A DNA stretch of 64,000 nucleotides from Borrelia parkeri. Lineage in GTDB: Bacteria; Spirochaetota; Spirochaetia; Borreliales; Borreliaceae. A model generated the notes under the pieces. That model saw nothing but the letters and a program-made list of their open reading frames with translations. It ran no database searches and had not been told where the DNA came from. The first letter of the stretch is position 1, and each line of letters opens with the position of its first letter. The stretch lies in NCBI RefSeq assembly GCF_023035815.1, contig NZ_CP073159.1, forward strand, positions 806,001 to 870,000, written 5' to 3'. Positions 17,655 to 26,046 of the stretch are shown in pieces. A program made the translations under genes and the position numbers.

Positions 17655-18293
17655 TTATTGTTGTTTTTGTATTTTATTTAGCTTAAGCTCTTCATTTTTT
17701 ATTATATCTTGTAATACCATGTAGTTACTTTGGTTTAATTCGTTTAGGCTGAGCGTTTCGTTGTTTTTAGTTGTGTTTATTTGATATTTAAAATAAACAT
17801 TATATTCATTTAAGCTTTGGCCCACCTTTAAATCTGTTTTTGCAAATACAATTGGTTCTATTATGTCAATATACATATTTACTTTATTATGTTTCTTATA
17901 ATCTTCAAATTTTTTTGCATAATAAACCAAAGTTTTTTGTATTGGTATATTTTTATATGATGTGCTTTTTATTGCCTTAAATTTTATATCAGTTGAAAAT
18001 TTATCTTCTATATTGATCTCTGATTCATCAAAACTGAATTGTAATATGTAAATATTTTTGCTTGCTAGATTCTTTGTGATATGGCTAATCATTTCAAATA
18101 TTATTTGTTTTTGCTTAAAATGTGGGCTTATGTAAATTTGTGATAAGTTATTATCATTGCACATTTTTGAGTATTCTTTTGAGAAAAAATATGTTTTACT
18201 AGGAGATATTGTAAAACAGGTATCATAAGGCATTATTTGTGATACATTTATTGTAAATAGATAGAATATAAATTTATTTGTGAGTGTTTTCAC
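17655..18293 (-). CDS. FlgA-like protein (flagellar P-ring assembly), divergent
   Basis: 212 residues with an N-terminal hydrophobic signal segment (about 6-22). A SAF-like stretch near 150-200 (PIVFAKTDLKVGQSLNEYNVYFKY, then SNYMVLQDIIKNEEL) resembles the C-terminal half of FlgA, the periplasmic chaperone for FlgI. Sequence similarity is weak; position between flgG and flgI, the standard place of flgA, supports the call. It starts at GTG 18293, sharing one base with the flgG stop. The product stops soon after the SAF-like part, earlier than I would expect, and an in-frame open stretch follows its stop. FlgA-like is an inference. Confidence 0.62.
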   Translation of the reverse strand: MKTLTNKFIFYLFTINVSQIMPYDTCFTISPSKTYFFSKEYSKMCNDNNLSQIYISPHFKQKQIIFEMISHITKNLASKNIYILQFSFDESEINIEDKFSTDIKFKAIKSTSYKNIPIQKTLVYYAKKFEDYKKHNKVNMYIDIIEPIVFAKTDLKVGQSLNEYNVYFKYQINTTKNNETLSLNELNQSNYMVLQDIIKNEELKLNKIQKQQ

Positions 18294-19087
18294 TACCTTT
18301 TTAAGTTATTGGCAATTCCTAGCATATTATCTGAGGTTTGAATTGCTTTTGAGTTTATCTCATAAGCTCTTTGCGCAACGATCATTGTTACCATTTCTTC
18401 TGCAATTGATACGTTTGACATTTCAAGGATGCCTTGCCTTAGTCTGCCCATTCCGCTACTTCCTGGTGTTCCTGATATTTCTTCTCCAGAACCAATGGTT
18501 TCTTTAAATATATTGTTTCCAATAGCATTAAGACCTGCTGGGTTTATAAATCTTGCAATTTCCATTTGACCAAGTTCAATTGGATCAAGGCTTCCATCAA
18601 CTTTGACAGATATTATTCCTTCTTGAGATATTGTAATAGAATCTTTTATATATTCTTCAGGAAAGGATATTTCAGGCAATAATTTGTATCCTTGACTTGT
18701 TACAAGATCTCCATTTGCGTCTATTTTGAATGAACCATCTCTTGTGTATCCGTAAGTGCCGTCTGGTAAGAGAATCTTGTAAAATCCATCACCTTCAATT
18801 GCAACATCAGTTTTCAAATTGGTGGCTTGCAGATTGCCTTGTTCAAAGATTCTGTGTGTTGCTGATACTTTTGTTCCGTGTCCAACTTGATTGCCAAGAG
18901 GACTTACTGTATCCTCAGTTGCAGGAGTGCCTGCTCTTTTTTGTGTTTGATATATTAGATCTTCAAATTCGGCTCTTATCTTTTTAAATCCCGTAGTGTT
19001 TACATTTGAAAGATTATTGGCAATTGTATCCACGTTATATTGTTGTGCTTTCATTCCGCTGGCTGCTGTCCAGAGTGCTCTCATCAT
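18293..19087 (-). CDS. flgG: Flagellar distal rod protein FlgG
   Basis: 264 residues, standard length. The N-terminal rod signature ALWTAASGMKAQQYNVDTIANNLSNVNTTGFK and the C-terminal heptad region NVSIAEEMVTMIVAQRAYEINSKAIQTSDNML are both complete and mark a rod/hook axial protein. The central part (LGNQVGHGTKV, DGFYKILLPDGTYGYTRDGSF) separates FlgG from FlgF. It is exported by the flagellar type III system, without a signal peptide. It starts 12 nt after flgF and ends sharing a base with the flgA-like start. Confidence 0.96.
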   Translation of the reverse strand: MMRALWTAASGMKAQQYNVDTIANNLSNVNTTGFKKIRAEFEDLIYQTQKRAGTPATEDTVSPLGNQVGHGTKVSATHRIFEQGNLQATNLKTDVAIEGDGFYKILLPDGTYGYTRDGSFKIDANGDLVTSQGYKLLPEISFPEEYIKDSITISQEGIISVKVDGSLDPIELGQMEIARFINPAGLNAIGNNIFKETIGSGEEISGTPGSSGMGRLRQGILEMSNVSIAEEMVTMIVAQRAYEINSKAIQTSDNMLGIANNLKR

Positions 19088-19099
19088 AAACTAATCCCC

Positions 19100-19948
19100 T
19101 TAAAATTTTCCAATTTCGTTAATTAATTTACCAAGAAGTGAGTCCTCGGTTTGTATTGTTTTTTGATTTGCTTCATAGGCCCTGTTAACTGTAATCATTG
19201 ATACCATTTCATTAATGGCGTTTACATTTGAGCCTTCTAAAGTACCAGTTTCAATTTTGGGCCTTGAATTTATTTTGATATTTTTAGCTTGTCCAGATAT
19301 TTCTGTACTGTTCCATAGTGAACTTCCTTGTTTTTGTAGAAATCTTGTTTTTTCAAAATTTACAATCTTTAAGTTGTCAAGGAGTTCATAGTTTTCCCAT
19401 GAATTTTCATATTCACTTACAAGCTTTTTGGGATTTCTTTCAAATGTTGAGTTATGAAATATTTGTCCTTTAGCTGTTATTTTAAAGTTATTATCTTTTA
19501 GATATATGTATCCCTTCTCTCCAATTACAGGATATCCATCTTTTGTAACAAGTATGCCTTCTGGTCCGAGTATGAAAGAACCATTTCTTGTATATCTCTC
19601 TCCTTCTGGTGTTTGAACAACAAAAAAGCCCTCATCAGTTAATGCTAAGTCAAGAGGATTTCCAGTGATTTTTAGTGGTCCTTGTTCAAAAGAAGTATAG
19701 ATTTCATTTTCTTCAACTCCTGTACCAAGCTTGCCAATAACGGGTGCTGTCTCCAGGTATCCTTTGGGAAATTTGTAAAGACCATCATCATTGATTCGCC
19801 TAATTAACATTTCGGGGAATGCTTTTTGGACAGATAAATCTTTTTTGTATCCCGTAAGATCAATATTTGCTAAATTATTCGCAATAACATCTAACCTGTG
19901 TCTTTGTGCCATCATTCCGCTGGCAGCAGTATAAATACCTCTTACCAC
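19100..19948 (-). CDS. flgF: Flagellar rod protein FlgF (FlhO)
   Basis: 282 residues of the FlgF/FlgG rod family: N-terminal GIYTAASGMMAQRHRLDVIANNLANIDLTGYKKD and C-terminal SNVNAINEMVSMITVNRAYEANQKTIQTEDSLL. It is the more divergent of the two tandem rod proteins and occupies the proximal-rod position; in Borrelia it has also been called FlhO. The start is GTG 19948, with GGGG 7 nt upstream. It is the first gene of the flagellar series, under the promoter at 19994-20022 that sits inside a perfect inverted repeat. Confidence 0.92.
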   Translation of the reverse strand: MVRGIYTAASGMMAQRHRLDVIANNLANIDLTGYKKDLSVQKAFPEMLIRRINDDGLYKFPKGYLETAPVIGKLGTGVEENEIYTSFEQGPLKITGNPLDLALTDEGFFVVQTPEGERYTRNGSFILGPEGILVTKDGYPVIGEKGYIYLKDNNFKITAKGQIFHNSTFERNPKKLVSEYENSWENYELLDNLKIVNFEKTRFLQKQGSSLWNSTEISGQAKNIKINSRPKIETGTLEGSNVNAINEMVSMITVNRAYEANQKTIQTEDSLLGKLINEIGKF

Positions 19949-19978
19949 ATTAAAACCCCATTATTTATCTTATTTATC

Positions 19979-20023
19979 ATTGATATATACTATATATTAT
20001 CACTAAAATTAGTATATATCAAT
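19979..20023. repeat. Perfect 14-bp inverted repeat around the flagellar promoter
   Basis: ATTGATATATACTA (19979-19992) and TAGTATATATCAAT (20010-20023) are exact reverse complements separated by 17 bp. Arm centres are 31 bp apart, close to three helical turns. The right arm contains the -35 and the left arm the expected start site of flgF. It has no G/C-rich stem or T-tract, so it reads as a protein-binding site rather than a terminator. Confidence 0.7.
19994..20022 (-). promoter_or_regulatory. Promoter of the flgF-flgG-flgA-flgI-flgJ operon
   Basis: Minus strand: -35 TTGATA (20017-20022), 17-nt spacer, -10 TAATAT (19994-19999). The sigma-70 form agrees with the known use of the housekeeping sigma for Borrelia motility genes. 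The predicted start is near 19987. Confidence 0.6.
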
Positions 20024-20127
20024 TTTGATCTCTTTATTGTTTTGTATATTTAGATTTTCTAATATTAAACTATTTAAACTATCAATTTGTATTGAGTAAT
20101 TTAAATTATGTAAGTAAATTATTCCTT

Positions 20128-20156
20128 TTGCAAAAAGTATGAAATAAATGTATAAT
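20128..20156 (+). promoter_or_regulatory. Promoter of the DUF2147 gene (and apt)
   Basis: -35 TTGCAA (20128-20133), 17-nt spacer, -10 TATAAT (20151-20156). The predicted start near 20163 leaves a leader of about 50 nt before ATG 20215. Confidence 0.6.
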
Positions 20157-20214
20157 TTTTCTTTGTCATGATCTATTTAAATTGTTGGCTCAGATATTAA
20201 TTTTAGGAGTTTAT

Positions 20215-20751
20215 ATGGATAGGAATGTATTGAGAATTATTCTTTTATTTTATTTTTCGTTTTTTGCATTTGCAGAGTCTGAAAAAACAGACAATAAAAA
20301 AGACGGTAGTGAAGTTTTAGGATATTGGGTTGGATATGATGGTACTACGAATGTTAAAAATTCTGTAATTTATGTTTATAAGTATAATGATAAAGTCTAT
20401 GGTAGAATTTTAAATGTAATAAAGGATGGGAAGGTGCATGATATTAATGATCCTTCTGGTTATAGGGTTGTAGGTTTTGAACATTTAAGTACCGAAGGTC
20501 TTGATTTTATGTGGGGGCTTAAATATATTAAGTCTTCTGGCAAGTGGGATAAGGGTAAAATTATTGATCCTAAGAATGGTAAAATTTATAGTTCTGAAAT
20601 GAGGGTAGATCCAAAAACGGGTAATCTTATTACCAAAGGTAAGGTATGGATTTTTGGTAGAAGTAAGATTTGGACAAGAGCTAGTGAAGATGAGATTCCA
20701 AAATTAGATGTAGAAGGTATAGTGCCAAAACCCCCTATATCGGAAGAATAA
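20215..20751 (+). CDS. DUF2147 family exported protein
   Basis: 178 residues. I place the start at ATG 20215 rather than an upstream in-frame start (20182), because AGGAG precedes it and a signal peptide follows directly (VLRIILLFYFSFFAFA, cut near AESEK). The mature part has the DUF2147 pattern: VLGYWVGYDGTTNVKNSVIYVYKYNDKVYGRIL, a central GFEHLSTEGLDFMWGLKY and a C-terminal GKVWIFGRSKIWTRA. These small periplasmic beta-rich proteins have no firm biochemical role. apt follows 34 nt downstream on the same strand. Confidence 0.85.
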   Translation: MDRNVLRIILLFYFSFFAFAESEKTDNKKDGSEVLGYWVGYDGTTNVKNSVIYVYKYNDKVYGRILNVIKDGKVHDINDPSGYRVVGFEHLSTEGLDFMWGLKYIKSSGKWDKGKIIDPKNGKIYSSEMRVDPKTGNLITKGKVWIFGRSKIWTRASEDEIPKLDVEGIVPKPPISEE

Positions 20752-20785
20752 AAAATAAATATTTAATTTTTTGTGGGAAATTTTA

Positions 20786-21316
20786 ATGAAAGATAAAACG
20801 GAATATTATGATAAGTTTATTATAAAAGTACCTAACTTTCCAAAGGAAGGTATACTTTTTTATGATATTACTAATGTTTTACTCAAAGCAGAAGCATATA
20901 AATCTTTAATTGAAGATGTTCATGCTTTTTATTTATCAAGAAACATCGATTACATTGCTGCTATTGAATCAAGAGGTTATCTTATTGGTGCGCCTTTGGC
21001 TTTAAAAATGGGATTACCTCTTTTATTAATTCGAAAAGAAGGTAAACTTCCAAGGCAAGTCTTAAGAGAGGAATATAATCTTGAATATGGATTTAGCAGC
21101 ATTGAAATACATAAAGATGATGTTAAACAACATTCAAATATTTTGTTAGTTGATGATGTTTTAGCTACCGGAGGCACTTTGAAAGCAGCCGCTATGTTGC
21201 TTAAAAAGGCGGGTGGAGTGGTATCTGATATCTTTTGCTTTATTGAACTTGTAAGTATTCATGGTAGAGATGCTTTACGGGAATATAGTTTAAATTCTCT
21301 TGTTAAGTATTTTTGA
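20786..21316 (+). CDS. apt: Adenine phosphoribosyltransferase
   Basis: 176-residue type I PRTase that makes AMP from adenine and PRPP. Evidence: KVPNFPKEGILFYDITNVL at the N-terminus, the flexible-loop region LLIRKEGKLPRQVLREEYNLEYG, and the PRPP loop ILLVDDVLATGGTLKAA. ATG 20786 is chosen over an in-frame TTG 15 nt earlier, since GGGA precedes it and the protein then starts at the usual place. Borrelia lacks de novo purine synthesis, so base salvage is essential in its hosts. Confidence 0.95.
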   Translation: MKDKTEYYDKFIIKVPNFPKEGILFYDITNVLLKAEAYKSLIEDVHAFYLSRNIDYIAAIESRGYLIGAPLALKMGLPLLLIRKEGKLPRQVLREEYNLEYGFSSIEIHKDDVKQHSNILLVDDVLATGGTLKAAAMLLKKAGGVVSDIFCFIELVSIHGRDALREYSLNSLVKYF

Positions 21317-21383
21317 TAGTTATTTAATAAATAATTTGTGTTATTAATTGAATGAGTTAAATAAGTTAATTAAGCTTAAATAA

Positions 21384-21412
21384 TTGACTTTAAATTTCAT
21401 TAAATTTATAAT
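21384..21412 (+). promoter_or_regulatory. Promoter of rplU-prp-rpmA-obgE
   Basis: -35 TTGACT (21384-21389), 17-nt spacer, -10 TATAAT (21407-21412). Near-consensus, 29 nt before the rplU start. Confidence 0.75.
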
Positions 21413-21441
21413 ACTTAGCTGAACATTGAGAGGTGATTGTG

Positions 21442-21756
21442 ATGTATGCGTTGTTGGAAATAAAGGGTAAGCAGTACAAGGCTGTTATGGGAGAGATGTT
21501 AAAGATAGATAAAATTGGGGCTAGTGAAGGGGATAAAATAGAATTTAGCAGTGTAATGCTTGTAAACAAGGATGGAGATGTAAAGATAGGAAAACCTTAT
21601 GTTTTAGGTTCTTGTGTAAAATGTACTTATATAGAAGATAAAAAAGATAAAAAAGTTATCTCTTACAGATATAGAAGAAGAAAGTCAAGTGAGAGAAAGG
21701 TCGGCCACCGTCAATCCTATTCTTATGTTTTGGTTGATGATATAGTTGTTAGTTAG
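21442..21756 (+). CDS. rplU: 50S ribosomal protein L21
   Basis: 104-residue large-subunit protein that binds 23S rRNA near L20. The start [20 protein letters not shown] and the C-terminal arginine-rich [26 protein letters not shown] are typical. ATG 21442 is used (GAGAGG 8 nt upstream) in preference to the in-frame GTG 21433. It is first in an L21-Prp-L27-Obg operon of the kind common in bacteria and shares one base with the next start. Confidence 0.96.
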   Translation: MYALLEIKGKQYKAVMGEMLKIDKIGASEGDKIEFSSVMLVNKDGDVKIGKPYVLGSCVKCTYIEDKKDKKVISYRYRRRKSSERKVGHRQSYSYVLVDDIVVS

Positions 21757-22088
21757 TGATTAATGTTTTAATAAAGACTCGTAATGATATAATTATTTAT
21801 ATTTTAGCTAATGGACATGCTAGAGGGAATAATTATGTTAATATAGTTTGTTCTTCCTTTTCTTTTATTTTAAGGACTTTTTTAAGTGTTCTTGATTGTG
21901 AGAAAGAAGATTTTACTGTGGACAATTCTTTAAGAGGTTGCTTGAAATTTGAGGCTTTTTTTGAAGATTTGGATAGACAGAATCTTTTTTATTATAGTAA
22001 ATTTTTAATACAAGGTATAAAGGATTTGTGTTTTGAATATCCTTGTGATATTAAATTGATTTTGGAGGAAACTAGTGGCAACAAGTAA
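21756..22088 (+). CDS. prp: Prp-like cysteine protease (YsxB family)
   Basis: 110-residue member of the Prp family, encoded between L21 and L27 as in Firmicutes, where Prp cuts an N-terminal extension off L27. The catalytic His and Cys are present: [20 protein letters not shown]. The start is GTG 21756, sharing the last base of the rplU stop, and its 3' end overlaps rpmA by 14 nt. The L27 encoded next has no N-terminal extension with a cleavage motif, so the substrate here is unclear. Confidence 0.87.
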   Translation: MINVLIKTRNDIIIYILANGHARGNNYVNIVCSSFSFILRTFLSVLDCEKEDFTVDNSLRGCLKFEAFFEDLDRQNLFYYSKFLIQGIKDLCFEYPCDIKLILEETSGNK

Positions 22089-22320
22089 AAGTGGTGGTAG
22101 TTCTAAGAATGGAAGAGATTCTATATCTAAGAGGCTTGGTGTTAAGAGAAGTGGTGGGCAATTTGTGAGATCTGGAGAAATAATTGTACGTCAAAGAGGT
22201 ACAAAATTTCATAAAGGTAAAAATTCTGGACTTGGCAGAGATCATACAATATTTGCATTAAAGGATGGTATAGTAGAGTTTAAAACTTCTAAGGGCCGAA
22301 AATATATAAATATTATTTAA
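22075..22320 (+). CDS. rpmA: 50S ribosomal protein L27
   Basis: 81 residues: [30 protein letters not shown] is the conserved start, reaching toward the peptidyl transferase centre, followed by [23 protein letters not shown]. The start is GTG 22075 with GGAGG (22064-22068) 6 nt upstream. No in-frame start lies close upstream, so the protein begins directly at the mature position without a Firmicutes-type prosequence. It overlaps prp by 14 nt. Confidence 0.97.
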   Translation: MATSKSGGSSKNGRDSISKRLGVKRSGGQFVRSGEIIVRQRGTKFHKGKNSGLGRDHTIFALKDGIVEFKTSKGRKYINII

Positions 22321-22342
22321 TATTGTTATAGTTGAGGTTGAT

Positions 22343-23326
22343 TTGCATACATTTAAGGATTCTTTAAACATAACTGTGTCTTCAGGTAATGGGGGTGCAG
22401 GATGTGTTTCTTTTTTGCGTGAAAGATTTAAAGCTAAAGGAGGTCCTGATGGTGGTGATGGAGGTCGGGGTGGAAATGTAATCTTTAAGGTTAAGGCAGA
22501 TCTTAAAACCTTATCTCTTTATAAAAATGGTCAAAGGCTTGCTGCTAATAATGGTAAGCCTGGGATGGGTTCTAGGAAAAGTGGGGCTTCTGGTGAAGAT
22601 TTAGTTATTTTTGTTCCCCCCAATACCCGTGTTTATGATGCTTTTACTGATTCTATGTTGTTTGAGCTTCAGAACTTTGATGATGAAGTTATTGCTTTAA
22701 AGGGTGGAAGAGGTGGCCTTGGAAATGTAAATTTTAAAAGTTCTACAAAACGGACGCCAAGGTTTGCTCAACCTGGAGAATCTGGTGCTACTTTGGACTT
22801 ACGTCTTGAATTAGTATTGATAGCTGATATTGGACTTGTTGGGCTTCCTAATGCAGGTAAATCTTCTCTTATTTCTACGATAACTGCTTCAAGGTCAAAG
22901 GTTGGAAATTATCCTTTTACTACTAAAGTTCCGCATCTTGGTGTTTTGAAGTCCTTTTATGATGATTTGGTAATTGCTGATGTGCCTGGGATAATTGAGG
23001 GTGCAAGTCGAGGAATGGGTCTTGGTTTTGAATTTTTAAGACATATTTCAAAGACCAAAATTTTGGTCTTTTTGATTGATGTTGCTAGTAATGACTTTAT
23101 GAGTACTTATAACATTCTTGTTAATGAGCTTAGTGTTTATGATGTTGGCCTTTCAAGTAAGAAGCGAATAATTGTTGCTAATAAACTTGATTTAGAAGGT
23201 GCTATTGAAAATTTTAATCAGTTAAAAAGAGCTTTGGATGGCGAAAAAGTTTTAGGAATTTCTATTTATGATAATAGGGGAATAGATGAGCTTGTTAGTG
23301 AACTTTTTGCTTTATCGAGGATTTAA
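22343..23326 (+). CDS. obgE: Obg-family GTPase ObgE/CgtA
   Basis: 327-residue GTPase acting in 50S assembly and stress control. The N-terminal glycine-rich Obg fold (about 1-157) shows SGNGGAGCVSFLRERF and GGPDGGDGGRGGNV. The G domain has G1 GLPNAGKSSL, G3 DVPGI and G4 NKLDL. The variable C-terminal domain of longer Obgs is missing. The start is TTG 22343, with GAGG 5 nt upstream. It ends the rplU operon. Confidence 0.96.
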   Translation: MHTFKDSLNITVSSGNGGAGCVSFLRERFKAKGGPDGGDGGRGGNVIFKVKADLKTLSLYKNGQRLAANNGKPGMGSRKSGASGEDLVIFVPPNTRVYDAFTDSMLFELQNFDDEVIALKGGRGGLGNVNFKSSTKRTPRFAQPGESGATLDLRLELVLIADIGLVGLPNAGKSSLISTITASRSKVGNYPFTTKVPHLGVLKSFYDDLVIADVPGIIEGASRGMGLGFEFLRHISKTKILVFLIDVASNDFMSTYNILVNELSVYDVGLSSKKRIIVANKLDLEGAIENFNQLKRALDGEKVLGISIYDNRGIDELVSELFALSRI

Positions 23327-23410
23327 AGTCATTATTTTTTAGAAGTTCAAAATTAATATTGTTCAGACTTTAATTAATGTAGTAAATTAAATGTATAACA
23401 TGGGAGATTT

Positions 23411-23983
23411 ATGCGAATAGCAATATTGGGTGGTACTTATAATCCTGTTCATGTTGGTCATATGTTTTTAGCAAAGGAGATAGAGCATTTTTTAAATGTT
23501 GATAAAATATTATTCATTCCTACTCATAAACCTGTTCATAAGAGTGTTGAAAATATTAGTGTTAAAGATAGAATTGCGATGCTTAAGTTGGCCGTACAAC
23601 ATGAAAATAATATGTTTATCGATGAATGCGATATTATACATGGCGGAATAACTTATACTGTTGATACTATTGCTTGTATTAGGAATAAATATGTTCATGA
23701 TGATATTTATTTGGTAATTGGAGATGATCTTTTTGAGAGTTTTGATTCATGGAAAAATCCAGAAAAAATAATCGAATCTGTTAATCTTGTGGTGGTTCAT
23801 AGGATTTACAGTGAAAGATTAGTTAGTCGGTTTAAACATATCTATATTGATAATAGAATATTTTCTATTTCTTCTTCAGAGATTAGAAGTAGAATTGAGC
23901 AAGGATTACCCGTCGATTATTTGCTTCCCTTTGATGTTTTGCGATATATTAAGAGTAATAATTTATATGTTAAAGGTAAATAA
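23411..23983 (+). CDS. nadD: Nicotinate-nucleotide adenylyltransferase
   Basis: 190-residue enzyme that adenylates NaMN (or NMN) in NAD synthesis. The nucleotidyltransferase signature [17 protein letters not shown] and the C-terminal [14 protein letters not shown] are clear, with [16 protein letters not shown] between. GGGAG lies ahead of ATG 23411. The gene abuts the next one exactly: its TAA is followed at once by a TTG start. Confidence 0.94.
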   Translation: MRIAILGGTYNPVHVGHMFLAKEIEHFLNVDKILFIPTHKPVHKSVENISVKDRIAMLKLAVQHENNMFIDECDIIHGGITYTVDTIACIRNKYVHDDIYLVIGDDLFESFDSWKNPEKIIESVNLVVVHRIYSERLVSRFKHIYIDNRIFSISSSEIRSRIEQGLPVDYLLPFDVLRYIKSNNLYVKGK

Positions 23984-25168
23984 TTGAGAAAAGAATTATT
24001 TTTTTTAGTTTTAATTATTTTAATAGTTCTTGGTATTGTGATTTTTTTTGTTGATAGTTCTAAAAGAGAGCAAATATATTTTGAATTGAATACTAAGAGT
24101 AATATTAGTTTTTTATTTCTTATAGAAGATGATAATGACAATCTTTTAAGTATGCAAGAGATTTTTATTAATATAAAAACAGGAAATGTTGGATTTTTAG
24201 ATATTCCTGTTTATACAGGTTATGAAGACTTAAAGGGGAATGTGTCTTGGTTTGAAGATTTATATAAAAAGAATAGCTTTAATGAATTTTTGTCTAAAGT
24301 ATCTAGACAGTTGAATCATGAACCTGATTATTATATTTGTTTTAAAAAGAGTAATTTTGTGAAATTTGTTGACTATATTGGTGGGGTTCGTCTTCTTGTT
24401 AAAAATCCTGTTAAAATATATAGTTTAGTACGTCCTATCTTAATACCCTCTGGTAATTCTGTTTTTGATGGAGATAAATCTTATGATTATTTAAGTTATT
24501 TCAGAGATATTGCTTCTTACGATGAAAGATTTGAGTTTTTTAAGGAATTTTTCAAGAAAATCTTGACACAATTTTCTGATTTTAAAGAAGAGTATGATTA
24601 TTTTTCTAAAATGTATTTCATGTTAGATACGGATCTTTCTGAAACTGTATTTAAATATATTCTTGCTAATTATAAAATAAATAATGAGAAATGTATTTTT
24701 ATCAATATTAAAGGGCAAGAGGAAACATTTAAGGATAATGATGATAATTTAATAAAAGTTGTTTTTCCTTATTATGGGGGAGCGGTTCTTAAGGAATCGA
24801 TAGAAAATTTAAATAGAGATTTAATGGGTGAAACTAGAAGTGAAGAGGTAATTAAAGTTATTGTTTTAAATGGCACTAAGACTGCTGGACTTGCAAGGAA
24901 TGCGGCAGATATTTTTAAATCTTTAAAATTTAAGGTTGTAAGGTTTGGTAATGCAGATAGGCATAATTATTCTCATACTTTAATAATAAATAATTCAGAT
25001 AATTTAGAGATTGCCATTAAGGTTGGGGATGTAATTGGAGCAAGGAATATTAAACCAATTTCTGAGTTTCATGTAGATACTTTAGGACTTGATGTGCCTG
25101 ATATGAGTCCTGATGTAATAATCATTTTGGGAGATGATTTTGATGGAAGATATGTTAAAAATAGATGA
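23984..25168 (+). CDS. LytR_C-domain membrane-anchored protein
   Basis: 394 residues with one N-terminal transmembrane segment (about 5-25) and an extracytoplasmic region. The first half (about 35-260) looks like a degraded LytR-CpsA-Psr domain: FVKFVDYIGGVRLLV matches the conserved region, but the arginine-rich pyrophosphate-lipid site is not seen. The C-terminal 100 residues fit LytR_C (VIKVIVLNGTKTAGLARNAADIFKSLKFKVVRFGNAD). The start is TTG 23984, directly after nadD. It overlaps the start of rsfS, so all three genes are coupled. Enzyme activity is doubtful; a cell-envelope role is inferred. Confidence 0.78.
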   Translation: MRKELFFLVLIILIVLGIVIFFVDSSKREQIYFELNTKSNISFLFLIEDDNDNLLSMQEIFINIKTGNVGFLDIPVYTGYEDLKGNVSWFEDLYKKNSFNEFLSKVSRQLNHEPDYYICFKKSNFVKFVDYIGGVRLLVKNPVKIYSLVRPILIPSGNSVFDGDKSYDYLSYFRDIASYDERFEFFKEFFKKILTQFSDFKEEYDYFSKMYFMLDTDLSETVFKYILANYKINNEKCIFINIKGQEETFKDNDDNLIKVVFPYYGGAVLKESIENLNRDLMGETRSEEVIKVIVLNGTKTAGLARNAADIFKSLKFKVVRFGNADRHNYSHTLIINNSDNLEIAIKVGDVIGARNIKPISEFHVDTLGLDVPDMSPDVIIILGDDFDGRYVKNR

Positions 25169-25493
25169 TGTTAAGAAATTGTGTAAGATTATATCTGATT
25201 TTGTCGGAATTGATGTTTTAGGTATTAATGTTAGTTCTATTTGTAATTGGGCTGATTTTTTTATTATTGTTTCATGTTCATCATTTAAACAAATGGAAGC
25301 TTTGTATACCGAAAGATTAATAACTTTTTTTAAGGAAAGGGATTTTAATTATTGTATTCAGGGTAAAGGTTTTGTTCATGATTGGACAATTATTTCATGT
25401 GAAGGTTTAGTTGTACATTTAATGAGTGAAAAGGCCAGAGAATATTATGAGCTTGAAAAGATATGGGATCAGGGAAAAATTATTTATCCTTGA
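25143..25493 (+). CDS. rsfS: Ribosomal silencing factor RsfS
   Basis: 116-residue Iojap/RsfS protein that binds L14 and blocks joining of the ribosomal subunits when nutrients are low. Family features: WADFFIIVSCSSFKQMEAL, then VHDWTIISCEGLVVHLMSEKAREYYELEKIW. Starts at 25134, 25143 and 25152 are in frame; ATG 25143 has GGGAG 9 nt upstream, whereas 25134 is directly adjacent to it. It overlaps the preceding gene by 26 nt, and nadD-rsfS association is common in bacteria. Confidence 0.93.
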   Translation: MEDMLKIDDVKKLCKIISDFVGIDVLGINVSSICNWADFFIIVSCSSFKQMEALYTERLITFFKERDFNYCIQGKGFVHDWTIISCEGLVVHLMSEKAREYYELEKIWDQGKIIYP

Positions 25494-25534
25494 GAGTTAT
25501 TTAATTAAAAAAAATAAAAATATCGCAAGAATTA

Positions 25535-25563
25535 TTTACAAAAAATTAAAAATATTCTAGATT
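25535..25563 (+). promoter_or_regulatory. Promoter of spoVG
   Basis: -35 TTTACA (25535-25540), 17-nt spacer, -10 TAGATT (25558-25563), 30 nt before the GTG start. Confidence 0.5.
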
Positions 25564-25592
25564 TAAAACATGTATTTTAGGGAGGCCTAGGA

Positions 25593-25883
25593 GTGAATAT
25601 TACAGACGTAAGAATTAGGAGAGTTGATAATAAAAATCCCGGTTCGAAGCTATTGGCATATGTGACAGTTACTTTTGATGATTGTTTAGTTTTGCATAAT
25701 ATCAGGGTTATTAGGGGGCAAAAAGGTGTTTTTATTGTTATGCCTAATAGAAGAACTAAGGTCGGAGAGTATAAAGACATTGTACATCCTATTAATCAAA
25801 ATTTTAGAGAGATTTTGCAAAGTGCTATTTTTAAAGAATATGTGAAGGAAAATCCTTCAAGTCTTGAACTTGAATTAGGCTAA
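25593..25883 (+). CDS. spoVG: SpoVG nucleic-acid-binding regulator
   Basis: 96 residues, the normal SpoVG size: [39 protein letters not shown] and [24 protein letters not shown]. SpoVG proteins, first known from Bacillus sporulation, bind DNA and RNA site-specifically; the Borrelia homologue has been shown to do so. The start is GTG 25593, with a strong GGAGG 7 nt upstream. It has its own promoter and is followed by the tRNA-Gln promoter. Confidence 0.96.
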
Positions 25884-25892
25884 TAAATATTA

Positions 25893-25921
25893 TTGACAAA
25901 GTGTATTGTATTTTGTATCCT
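25893..25921 (+). promoter_or_regulatory. Promoter of tRNA-Gln
   Basis: -35 TTGACA (25893-25898), 17-nt spacer, -10 TATCCT (25916-25921). The start near 25928 gives a leader of about 19 nt. The rplY operon follows with no obvious terminator between, so it may share this promoter. Confidence 0.65.
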
Positions 25922-25946
25922 TTTGACTTATGGATAATTAAGTATT

Positions 25947-26018
25947 TGGGACGTGGACAAGTGGTAAGTCACCTGGTTTTGGTCCAGGCATTCGAGGGTT
26001 CGAATCCTTCCGTCCCAG
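25947..26018 (+). tRNA. tRNA-Gln (anticodon UUG)
   Basis: 72 nt. Acceptor TGGGACG pairs with CGTCCCA, discriminator G, no encoded CCA. The anticodon stem CCTGG/CCAGG carries loop TTTTGGT, giving TTG. T-loop TTCGAAT with stem GAGGG/CCTTC. The U1-A72 first pair is characteristic of tRNA-Gln. Confidence 0.97.
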
Positions 26019-26046
26019 TATTTTATATTAGGTTAGGAGTTTCATT

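Noticed and set aside
19979..20023. Intrinsic terminator for the inverted repeat
   Set aside because: The stem is nearly all A/T, has a 17-nt loop and no T-tract, and it overlaps a good promoter.
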